This document shows, piece after piece, positions 22,772 to 29,832 of a DNA stretch of 38,972 nt (the first letter of the stretch is position 1; each line of letters begins with the position of its first letter). This DNA comes from Mycobacterium sp. E1214 (GTDB lineage Bacteria > Actinomycetota > Actinomycetes > Mycobacteriales > Mycobacteriaceae). The notes under the pieces were generated by a model, which ran no database searches, was not told the origin of the DNA, and worked only from the letters and a program-made list of their open reading frames with translations. Where the stretch lies: contig NZ_LZJC01000073.1 in NCBI RefSeq assembly GCF_001666755.1, forward strand, positions 1 through 38,972, in the 5' to 3' direction. Both the position numbers and the translations under genes were made by a program.

Positions 22772-23917
22772 GTGAACGACGAAGAGGGCATGCTGGTCGC
22801 CACGGTGCGGGCCTTCATCGACCGCGACGTCAAGCCGACCGTCCGCGAGGTCGAGCACGCCAACGACTACCCGGAGGCGTGGATCGAGCAGATGAAACGG
22901 ATCGGCATCTACGGCCTGGCGATCCCCGAGGAGTACGGCGGGTCGCCGGTGTCGATGCCGTGCTACGTGCGGGTGACCGAGGAGCTGGCGCGCGGCTGGA
23001 TGAGCCTGGCCGGGGCGATGGGCGGGCACACCGTGGTGGCCAAGCTGTTGACGCTGTTCGGCACCGACGAGCAGAAGCGGACTTACCTGCCGCCGATGGC
23101 CACCGGCGAGCTGCGGGCGACCATGGCCCTGACCGAGCCCGGCGGCGGGTCGGACCTGCAGAACATGTCGACCACCGCGGCGCCCGACGGCGACGGCAAC
23201 CTGGTGATCAACGGCGCCAAGACCTGGATCAGCAACGCGCGCCGGTCCGGCGTGATCGCCCTGCTCTGCAAGACCGATCCGCACGCCACGCCACCGCACC
23301 GGGGCATCTCGATCGTGCTGGCCGGGCACGGGCCCGGCCTGACCGTGTCCCGCGACCTGCCGAAGCTGGGATACAAGGGCGTCGAGGCCTGCGAGTTGTC
23401 GTTCGACGACTTCCGGGTGCCGGCGTCGGCAGTGCTCGGCGACGCGCCGGGACACGGGTTTTCGCAAATGATGAAGGGCCTCGAAACCGGCCGGATCCAG
23501 GTGGCCGCCCGGGCCTTGGGGGTGGCGACGGCCGCGCTCGAGGACGCGCTGGCCTACGCCCAGCAGCGGGAGAGTTTCGGACGGCCGATCTGGCAGCACC
23601 AGTCGATCGGCAACTACCTGGCCGACATGGCGACCAAGCTCACCGCCGCCCGCCAGCTGACCCGATACGCGGCCGAGCGCTACGACAGCGGCGAGCGGTG
23701 CGACATGGAGGCCGGGATGGCCAAGCTGTTCGCCTCGGAGGTCGCGATGGAGATCGCGCTGAACGCGGTCCGCATCCACGGCGGTTACGGCTATTCCACG
23801 GAATACGACGTGGAGCGCTACTTCCGTGACGCGCCGTTGATGATCGTCGGTGAGGGCACCAACGAGATTCAGCGCAACGTCATCGCCCGCCAGCTGGTGG
23901 CGCGCGGGGGCATCTGA
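22772..23917 (+). CDS. fadE3: Acyl-CoA dehydrogenase FadE3
   Basis: This 381-aa flavoenzyme of the acyl-CoA dehydrogenase family would remove two hydrogens from acyl-CoA in the first step of beta-oxidation. The flavin/substrate segment is MALTEPGGGSDLQNMS, followed by KTWISNARRSG. The helical domain has QQRESFGRPIWQHQSIGNYL. Near the C-terminus HGGYGYSTEYDVERYFRDA leads to GEGTNEIQRN, where E361 is the likely catalytic base. The GTG at 22772 has AGGAGG at 22755-22760. The place beside the Rv0216 homologue matches M. tuberculosis fadE3 (Rv0215c). The divergent promoter region contains the 54-base repeats. Confidence 0.93.
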   Translation: MNDEEGMLVATVRAFIDRDVKPTVREVEHANDYPEAWIEQMKRIGIYGLAIPEEYGGSPVSMPCYVRVTEELARGWMSLAGAMGGHTVVAKLLTLFGTDEQKRTYLPPMATGELRATMALTEPGGGSDLQNMSTTAAPDGDGNLVINGAKTWISNARRSGVIALLCKTDPHATPPHRGISIVLAGHGPGLTVSRDLPKLGYKGVEACELSFDDFRVPASAVLGDAPGHGFSQMMKGLETGRIQVAARALGVATAALEDALAYAQQRESFGRPIWQHQSIGNYLADMATKLTAARQLTRYAAERYDSGERCDMEAGMAKLFASEVAMEIALNAVRIHGGYGYSTEYDVERYFRDAPLMIVGEGTNEIQRNVIARQLVARGGI

Positions 23918-23957
23918 CTCGACGCGACGATGTCCCGATCGTGGGCCGGGTTTGCGC

Positions 23958-23963
23958 TATATT
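23958..23963 (+). promoter_or_regulatory. Candidate -10 element for the CD225-like gene
   Basis: TATATT stands out in GC-rich DNA and fits the mycobacterial -10 pattern TANNNT. A transcription start near 23970 would give a leader of about 70 bases with a strong AAGGAGG (24026-24032) before the ATG. No good -35 is visible, which is common in mycobacteria. Confidence 0.45.
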
Positions 23964-24040
23964 TGCCTGACTTCGTCCACCAGCAAAGCGGCGCCAGGGC
24001 GAACCCGTGCGGGCCGGCAAATCTCAAGGAGGCGGCTGCC

Positions 24041-24532
24041 ATGAGTTACCCCCCGGAGCCCCACGAGGGTTCGCCCGAATGGCAGTCGGGTCAGCAACCT
24101 CCCGAATGGCAGGCCGCGCCGCCGCCGCCACCCACCTGGCAGGCGGCCCCGCCGCCCCCGGGTTGGCAGGGTCAGCAACCGGGATGGCAGGCCAACGCGG
24201 GCCCGTCCGGGTGGCCGCAGCCGCAGCCGGGCTGGCAGGGCCAGCAGGAGCCGGACAACTACCTGGTCTGGGCGATCCTGTGCACCGTGCTGTGCTGCCT
24301 GCCGTTCGGCATCGTCTCGATCGTCTACTCCAACAAGGTGTCCGGGTTGTGGGCCCAGGGCCGCTACCCCGAGGCGCAAGAAGCCGCCAACAACGCCAAG
24401 AAGTGGGCGATCATCGGCGCCATCGTGGGCGCCGTGGCCTCGGTGATCTTTGTCCTGCTCTACGCCGTCGCGGGCGTGTTCGTCGTCTCGCATATGCCGT
24501 CGACGACCACGACGAGCTACTCGGGATTTTAA
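24041..24532 (+). CDS. CD225/dispanin-like membrane protein with Trp-Gln repeats
   Basis: This 163-aa protein has a Pro/Gln/Trp-rich N-terminus and two membrane helices. The N-terminal 70 residues repeat a short x-W-Q unit (EWQSG, EWQAA, TWQAA, GWQGQ, GWQAN, GWPQP, GWQGQ). The rest fits the CD225 (dispanin, PF04505) family: first helix about 73-97 with LVWAILCTVLCCLPFGIVSI, the loop YSNKVSGLWAQGRYPEAQEA, and the second helix about 119-146. The N-terminal region is probably disordered and cytoplasmic. The start is fixed by AAGGAGG 8 bases upstream. In eukaryotes this family includes membrane-fusion regulators; in actinobacteria the role is unknown. Its stop overlaps the crotonase stop on the other strand (TTAA). 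Confidence 0.9.
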   Translation: MSYPPEPHEGSPEWQSGQQPPEWQAAPPPPPTWQAAPPPPGWQGQQPGWQANAGPSGWPQPQPGWQGQQEPDNYLVWAILCTVLCCLPFGIVSIVYSNKVSGLWAQGRYPEAQEAANNAKKWAIIGAIVGAVASVIFVLLYAVAGVFVVSHMPSTTTTSYSGF

Positions 24533-25470
24533 GACCGGATCTCGTCCACCAGCCCCCATGCCAACGCCGTGGCGGCGTCGACGGTGTGGCCGGACAGCAC
24601 GAGATAGGCCGTGCGCCAACGGCCTATGCGCCGGGTCACGCTGACGGTGCCCCCGGCGCCGGGGAGCAGCCCCAACCCCAATTCGGGGAGACCGAACACC
24701 GCGTCGGCGCGGGCGCTGACCCATCCGCAGAACGCCGCCATCTCCAGCCCGCTGCCCAGCACCCGGCCATGCACCTCGGCCCGGCACGCCCGGTCGAGCC
24801 GGGCGGTCAGCGCGTCCAGCGCCAGGGCCGGGCTGTGCCGGGTGCGCGCCAGGTGCGCGCTCGACGGGTCGGTGAAGGTGCCGAACTCGGCGAGGTCACC
24901 CCCGCTGCAGAACGACGGCCCGTTGCCGCTCACCACGACCTCGGTCACCGAGGGGTCTAGCCGCGCCACCGTCAGGGCCTCCAACAGCGCCGCGCGGGCG
25001 TCGGTGGAGAACGCGTTGTGCCGCTGCGGCCGATCGAACGCGATGCGCAGGGTGTCGCCGTCGCGCACCGCCCGCACGGGCTCGGCGATCTCGGGCATGT
25101 CGACGGGTCCCCGCTCCCGCAGCCAACGTTCGAATTCGGGACCGGCCTGCAGGGTGGAATACGCCAACGACTCGGTCAGCACGCCCGGCAACGCCGGCCC
25201 CTCGGGATCGACCGCGCGCAGCACGTCGTCACAGATCGCGCTGGCGTGCGGCCAACGCGCACAGCGTGCCCGCAACAGGGCGAGGGTCTCGGGTATCGAG
25301 GCCACGGTCACGGCGCGACGGTCCGTGCAGGCATCCTCGGTCAGCGTGAACGTGGCCGCGTCGAGCCATGTCCCGGGCAGCTCACCGGTCGCGCCGACAC
25401 CGACGAGCACGCCGGTCGGCGCCACGGGACCGTCCTGCGGCGCGTCCGCAAGGTCGACCACCCGCAGCAT
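24529..25470 (-). CDS. Enoyl-CoA hydratase/isomerase family protein with N-terminal extension
   Basis: This 313-aa protein has a crotonase core in its C-terminal 190 residues: RIAFDRPQRHNAFS, the oxyanion region FCSGGDLAEFG, a first catalytic Glu in VLGSGLEMAAFCGW and a second in LPELGLGLLPGAGG. Both acids expected of a hydratase are present. About 125 residues precede the core. They contain ESLAYSTLQAGPEFERWL and look like a degenerate half of a crotonase fold rather than a new enzyme. It lies 3 bases after fadD4 on the same strand, so the two form an operon in which an activated acid would pass to a hydratase or isomerase. As I recall it is not present beside fadD4 in M. tuberculosis. Confidence 0.88.
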   Translation of the reverse strand: MLRVVDLADAPQDGPVAPTGVLVGVGATGELPGTWLDAATFTLTEDACTDRRAVTVASIPETLALLRARCARWPHASAICDDVLRAVDPEGPALPGVLTESLAYSTLQAGPEFERWLRERGPVDMPEIAEPVRAVRDGDTLRIAFDRPQRHNAFSTDARAALLEALTVARLDPSVTEVVVSGNGPSFCSGGDLAEFGTFTDPSSAHLARTRHSPALALDALTARLDRACRAEVHGRVLGSGLEMAAFCGWVSARADAVFGLPELGLGLLPGAGGTVSVTRRIGRWRTAYLVLSGHTVDAATALAWGLVDEIRS

Positions 25471-25473
25471 CGG

Positions 25474-27003
25474 TCACACCGAGTACTTCTCGATCAACCC
25501 GTTCTTGTAGAGCTTGCCGGTGTCGGTGCGCGGCAGCTGCGCCTCGAACGCGATCGAGCGCGGACACTTGTAGTGCGCCAACCGGTCTCGCAGCCACGCC
25601 GTCAGCTCGTCGGCGAAGGCGTCGGTGGCGTCGGCCGGGTCGACGGTCTGCACGGCCGCCACCACGCGCTGCCCCATCTCGTCGTCGGGCACCCCGAACA
25701 CCGCCGCGTCCAACACCTTCGGGTGGGTGACCAAAAGGTTTTCGGCCTCCTGCGGGTAGATGTTCACACCGCCGGAGATGATCATGTGGTGCCGGCGATC
25801 GGTGAGGTAGAGGTAGCCCTCCTCGTCGAGGTAGCCGATGTCGCCGACGGTGGCCCAGCCGTTCTTGTTTCGGGACGAGGCCGTCTTCGTCGCGTCGTTG
25901 AGGTATTCGAACGACTGCCCGCCCTCGAAATAGATCTCGCCGGCCTGGCCGGGCGGCAACTCGTTGCCGTCCTCGTCGAGGATGTGCACGGCGCCGCCCA
26001 TCGGCTTGCCCACGGAACCGGGGTGGGTCAACCACTCCTCGGCGCTGATCAGCGTCGACCCGTGCGCTTCCGAGGACGCGTAGTACTCGTCGATGATCGG
26101 TCCCCACCACTCGATCATCTGTTTCTTGATCTCCACCGGACACGGGGCGGCGGCGTGCATGACGCGCTGCAGGCTGGATAGGTCATACGAGTCACGCACC
26201 GCCGCAGGCAGTTTCAGCATGCGGGTGAACATTGCCGGCACGAACTGGCCGTGGGTCACCCGGTGCCGGGCGATGGCGTCGAGGCAACCCTGCGCGTCGA
26301 ATTTCTCCATGACGACCGTGGTGATGCCGCCGGCCTGCGCGCTCATCGACCAGACCGACGGCGCGGTGTGATACAGCGGCGCCGGGCTCAGGTACACCGA
26401 GTCGCGGGTCATCCAGACGCTGACCAGCGCCGACATCATGCCGGGCGCCTCGGCCGGCGGCACGTGCGGCAGTTCGCGTTTGATCCCCTTGGGCCTGCCG
26501 GTGGTGCCCGACGAGTACTGCAGCAGGTCGCCCTCGATCTCGTCGCCGATCGGCGTATCCGGTTGATCCGCAACGCATTCCGGGTAGCGGTCCCACCCGG
26601 GCAGGTCGGGGTCGCCTGCCCCGGCGGCGATGAGCAGCAGCTTCGGCAGCCCCCCGGGCAGGTGTTCGGCGAGGGCGGCGCACGTGTCGCGCAGCGGGGC
26701 CGAGCCGATGATCGCCTTGGCGCTGCTGTTGTCGATGATGTAGGCGGCCTCGGCCGCGGTGAGGTGCGTGTTGATCGGGACGTAGTACAGACCGCTGCGG
26801 CGCGCCGCCCACATCACCGCGTGGATGTGCTCGTTGTTCTCCATCAGGATCGCGACGGCGTCGCCCTCGACCAGGCCCGCCTCGCGGAATCGGTGCGCGA
26901 GGCGGTTGGCGCGGGCTTCCAGGTCGTCGAACGTGATGACCGTCCTGGACGGGTAGAGAATGACCGCAGGTTTGTTGGCGCCGAGATACGGGCGGATCTG
27001 CAT
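25474..27003 (-). CDS. fadD4: Fatty-acid-CoA ligase FadD4
   Basis: This 509-aa AMP-forming ligase activates a fatty acid as acyl-CoA. Motifs are the ATP loop YSSGTTGRPKGIKREL (near residue 165), SSEAHG at the A5 position, DEEGYLYLTDRRHHMIISGG with GVNIYPQEAENLL (A7-A8), and LPRTDTGKLYKNGL with the catalytic lysine. The ATG at 27003 begins MQIRPYLGANKP; the ribosome-binding site is weak. The place next to fadE3 and pckA agrees with M. tuberculosis fadD4 (Rv0214). The substrate is unknown. It is 3 bases upstream of the crotonase and 57 bases downstream of the lipoprotein-like hydrolase on the same strand. Confidence 0.93.
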   Translation of the reverse strand: MQIRPYLGANKPAVILYPSRTVITFDDLEARANRLAHRFREAGLVEGDAVAILMENNEHIHAVMWAARRSGLYYVPINTHLTAAEAAYIIDNSSAKAIIGSAPLRDTCAALAEHLPGGLPKLLLIAAGAGDPDLPGWDRYPECVADQPDTPIGDEIEGDLLQYSSGTTGRPKGIKRELPHVPPAEAPGMMSALVSVWMTRDSVYLSPAPLYHTAPSVWSMSAQAGGITTVVMEKFDAQGCLDAIARHRVTHGQFVPAMFTRMLKLPAAVRDSYDLSSLQRVMHAAAPCPVEIKKQMIEWWGPIIDEYYASSEAHGSTLISAEEWLTHPGSVGKPMGGAVHILDEDGNELPPGQAGEIYFEGGQSFEYLNDATKTASSRNKNGWATVGDIGYLDEEGYLYLTDRRHHMIISGGVNIYPQEAENLLVTHPKVLDAAVFGVPDDEMGQRVVAAVQTVDPADATDAFADELTAWLRDRLAHYKCPRSIAFEAQLPRTDTGKLYKNGLIEKYSV

Positions 27004-27060
27004 GCGCCGACTGTACGCCGCCGAAATTGACGGGTGTCGAGACGGCCCGGCACCGGGGTG

Positions 27061-28155
27061 TCAGCCCAAGAAATCCAACAGTGCCGAGCCGAACGCCGCC
27101 GGTGTCTCCAGATGCGGGACGTGGCCGGTGTCCGGCACGCCGACGAACCGGGCCTCGGGCATGGTGGCCGCGCACGCCCTGGCAAGTGCGGCGATATTGC
27201 CCTTGGCCGCTTGGTCATTGGGCGCGGTGTACTTGGCGCCGACGTACGTGCGGTCGGACAGGCCGCACACGAACAACGTCCGGGTCCGCAGCGCCCCGAC
27301 GAATCCCACCGCGGGCTCGTTGAGCAGCATCTCGGTGGCCGCCGCGGAGCTTTGCACCCAGCGCTCGAACTCGGGCCCGCGCCCGATCGCCACACGAACC
27401 GCGACGAAGGGATCGATGAGCCGGGAATCCTTGCGCACGAAGTAATGCGCCAGGTACTGACGGATCTGGTCCTCGGTCATCGAGCGCTCGTCCTGCGCCC
27501 AGTCGTCGCGCGTCACCGGCCTGGTCAGGCCGATCCGGTAGTCCTCGAGACCCATCGGATTCTCCAGCACCAACGCCCGCACCCGCTCGGGCAGGGCCCG
27601 CGCCAGGTGCATCGCGATCAGGCCGCCCGTCGAATGCCCCACCACCGCAACCGAATCCAGCACCAGCCGGTCCAGCAGCGAGCGCAGGTGGCTCACCGAC
27701 GCGCCGGCCGTCAACGTCGAGGGCTTGGTCGACTTCCCCCAGCCGACGAGGTCCGGGACGACCACCCGGAAGCCGGCGCCGCGCAGGGCGTCGATCACGC
27801 CCGCCCAGTACGCGGCGAAGAAGTTCTTGCCATGCAGCAGCAGCACCGCGCCCTTGGGCTGAGCGCGTTCGGGCGCGACGTCCAGGTAGGCCAGCCGGGC
27901 GCGCTGTTCCCACTGCGGGGCCGGCCGGTCGATCCAGTCCGCCTGGGCGACGTGCGTGACATCCAGGTAGCGCACGGGATGGGGGTAGGGGTAGCCCTCC
28001 AAGCCGATGCCGAGGACGTCCGCACCGGGCCACGGCACCGCCGGTGCGGCCGCGCTGGGTGCCGCTGGTCCGCCGTGGCAGCCGGCCAACAGGCCACCCA
28101 CCGCGAGGGCCCCGGACAGCGCGCGTCGCCGATCGAGGTTCACCATCGCCACCAT
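27061..28155 (-). CDS. Alpha/beta hydrolase with Tat-type lipoprotein signal
   Basis: This 364-aa protein starts at the ATG at 28155, supported by GGAGGTG at 28161-28167; a frame from 28224 adds a poly-Gly run and is not credible. The N-terminus reads NLDRRRALSGALAVGGLLAG and then Cys26: a twin-arginine-like motif, a hydrophobic stretch and a lipobox (LAGC), suggesting export and lipid anchoring. The mature part is an alpha/beta hydrolase with an HGKN oxyanion segment, nucleophile VGHSTGGLIAMHLA, an acid in VCGLSDRTYVG and histidine in PDTGHVPHLETP. It probably acts on esters outside the cytoplasmic membrane. It is followed by fadD4 on the same strand, so a released acid could be activated by FadD4; this is inference from position only. 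Confidence 0.88.
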   Translation of the reverse strand: MVAMVNLDRRRALSGALAVGGLLAGCHGGPAAPSAAAPAVPWPGADVLGIGLEGYPYPHPVRYLDVTHVAQADWIDRPAPQWEQRARLAYLDVAPERAQPKGAVLLLHGKNFFAAYWAGVIDALRGAGFRVVVPDLVGWGKSTKPSTLTAGASVSHLRSLLDRLVLDSVAVVGHSTGGLIAMHLARALPERVRALVLENPMGLEDYRIGLTRPVTRDDWAQDERSMTEDQIRQYLAHYFVRKDSRLIDPFVAVRVAIGRGPEFERWVQSSAAATEMLLNEPAVGFVGALRTRTLFVCGLSDRTYVGAKYTAPNDQAAKGNIAALARACAATMPEARFVGVPDTGHVPHLETPAAFGSALLDFLG

Positions 28156-28317
28156 TCGAGCACCTCCGCCACCGCCACCGCCATCGGCGCTGCCGCGGAC
28201 GCGCTGGGGGCCGGCCGCCCGCAAGCAGGCGTGGTTTGCCAGCCACCGGCTCGCAGCGCGCCGAGAAGGACCGATATCCGTAACGCGGTTCGGCGGGCAA
28301 TTGCTGCCGCCGCGCTT

Positions 28318-28323
28318 TAAGCT
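28318..28323 (+). promoter_or_regulatory. Candidate -10 for leaderless transcription of the DUF732-like gene
   Basis: TAAGCT matches TANNNT and ends 7 bases before the ATG at 28330. With the usual spacing, transcription would start at or next to the A of the ATG. The gene has no ribosome-binding site, which agrees with leaderless translation, common in mycobacteria. Confidence 0.4.
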
Positions 28324-28329
28324 CGCGCC

Positions 28330-28650
28330 ATGAAAACGTGGCTAGTCGCGCCCGTGGCGCTGTCGATCTCGATCGGCGCCGCGCCGGCCGCCCGCGCCGA
28401 CGGCGCCTCCGACTATCTGTCCGGCCTGGACGCCGCCCACATCGCCTACAGCAACCCCGCGACGGCGCTCGACATCGGCAACTCCATCTGCCAGCAACTG
28501 CATCGCAACGCCGCCCCAGACGTGGCCGCCCAAGCCGCGCTGCGCGCCGGGTATGAGCCCGGCCAGGCCGGCAAGATCCTGTTCTTCGCCAGCCACGCGC
28601 TGTGCCCGGACACGGCGGCGGCGGTCGACAGATGGGGCGATTCGCCGTGA
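28330..28650 (+). CDS. Secreted DUF732-like protein
   Basis: This 106-aa protein has a Sec signal peptide: MKTWLVAPVALSISIGA with a cleavage site after AARA, near residue 23. The mature domain, with YLSGLDAAHIAYSNPATALD, SICQQL and ALCPDTA, matches the DUF732 family of small exported mycobacterial proteins. It has two cysteines that probably form a disulfide. The function of the family is unknown. No ribosome-binding site is seen. It is divergent from the lipoprotein-like hydrolase and 72 bases upstream of the GGDEF gene on the same strand. Confidence 0.88.
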   Translation: MKTWLVAPVALSISIGAAPAARADGASDYLSGLDAAHIAYSNPATALDIGNSICQQLHRNAAPDVAAQAALRAGYEPGQAGKILFFASHALCPDTAAAVDRWGDSP

Positions 28651-28722
28651 CGGTCGGCCGCCGCGACGCGTCGATCGTGTAACGTGATTGTGCGTTTGCT
28701 GTGCCGCCGTAGGGAGGTGTGA

Positions 28723-29817
28723 ATGACCGCCGAGCCCCTGGATGCGCCCGCGGCCTGCTGCACCTCCGACCGCGAGTTCGGGGCCTACGACTACGTCGGC
28801 GGCATGGAACGGCTCCTGGAGGCGGTGCAGGAACTGTCGCTGGCGCGCAGCCTCGCCGAGGTGCAGCTCATCGTCCGGTCGTCCGCGCGGGAACTGACCG
28901 GCTGCGACGGCGCCACCTTCGTGCTGCGCGACGACAACACGTGCTACTACGCCGACGAGGACGCGATCGCGCCGCTGTGGAAGGGCAGCCGCTTCCCGAT
29001 CGAGGTGTGCGTCAGCGGCTGGGCGATGCTCAACCGCGAGGCCGCGATCATCCCGGACGTCTACCACGACCCGCGGATCCCCCGGGGCATCTACCAGCCG
29101 ACCTTCGTCAAGAGCCTGGTCATGGTCCCGATCCGCAAACAGAACCCGATCGGGGCCATCGGCAACTACTGGGCACACCAGCACTCGCCGTCGGACCAGG
29201 AGGTCCGGCTGCTGCAGGCGCTGGCCGACTCGACGTCGATCGCCATGGAGAACGTCCAGGTGTACTCCGAGTTGGAGCAGCGGGTGCGCGACCGCACCGC
29301 CGCGCTGGAATCGGCGAACGAGGAGATCCGCCGGCTGTCGATCACCGACGAGATGACCGGGCTCAACAACCGCCGCGGGTTCTACCTGAGGGCCGAGCAG
29401 AAGCTGCATGGCACGCACCACCTGGGGCGCAGCTGCGTCCTGGCCTTTCTCGACGTCGACGGGCTGAAACGGGTGAACGACGAACTGGGCCACGACGTCG
29501 GCGACTGCCTGATCAAGGACGTGGCGCAGACCCTGCGCGACATGAAGGAAGAATCCGACATCCTCGCCCGCATGGGCGGCGACGAGTTCTGCGTCATGGT
29601 CAGCGAAAGCGAGAACGACACGGCGTCCCTCAAGGAGCGGCTCGACGAGGCGTTTCGGCGGTTCAACGAGACCAGCGACCGCCCGTACCGCCTGTCGGCG
29701 AGCGTCGGGCTGGTGCGGGCGCCGGCCACCGAGAGCCCGACGGTGGACGAGCTGCTCGCGCGGGCGGACGAGTTGATGTACGTCGACAAGAAGGCCAACG
29801 CGAGATCGCGCCTTTGA
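28723..29817 (+). CDS. GAF-GGDEF diguanylate cyclase
   Basis: This 364-aa protein has a GAF sensor (about residues 40-190; GCDGATFVLRDD, FPIEVCVSGWAMLN, LVMVPIRKQNPIGAIGNYW), a helical linker (SELEQRVRDRTAALESANEE) and a C-terminal GGDEF domain. The active-site motif MGGDEF is intact at residues 284-289, and DEMTGLNNRRGF and FLDVDGLKRVNDELGHDVG are complete, so it should make cyclic di-GMP. At the usual product-inhibition (I) site the RxxD Arg is replaced by Glu (EESD, five residues before GGDEF), so feedback inhibition may be lost. There is no EAL domain, unlike the GAF-GGDEF-EAL protein of M. tuberculosis (Rv1354c). The ATG at 28723 has a GGGAGG site. There are no membrane segments. Confidence 0.92.
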   Translation: MTAEPLDAPAACCTSDREFGAYDYVGGMERLLEAVQELSLARSLAEVQLIVRSSARELTGCDGATFVLRDDNTCYYADEDAIAPLWKGSRFPIEVCVSGWAMLNREAAIIPDVYHDPRIPRGIYQPTFVKSLVMVPIRKQNPIGAIGNYWAHQHSPSDQEVRLLQALADSTSIAMENVQVYSELEQRVRDRTAALESANEEIRRLSITDEMTGLNNRRGFYLRAEQKLHGTHHLGRSCVLAFLDVDGLKRVNDELGHDVGDCLIKDVAQTLRDMKEESDILARMGGDEFCVMVSESENDTASLKERLDEAFRRFNETSDRPYRLSASVGLVRAPATESPTVDELLARADELMYVDKKANARSRL

Positions 29818-29832
29818 GTAACCGGGCCGGGC

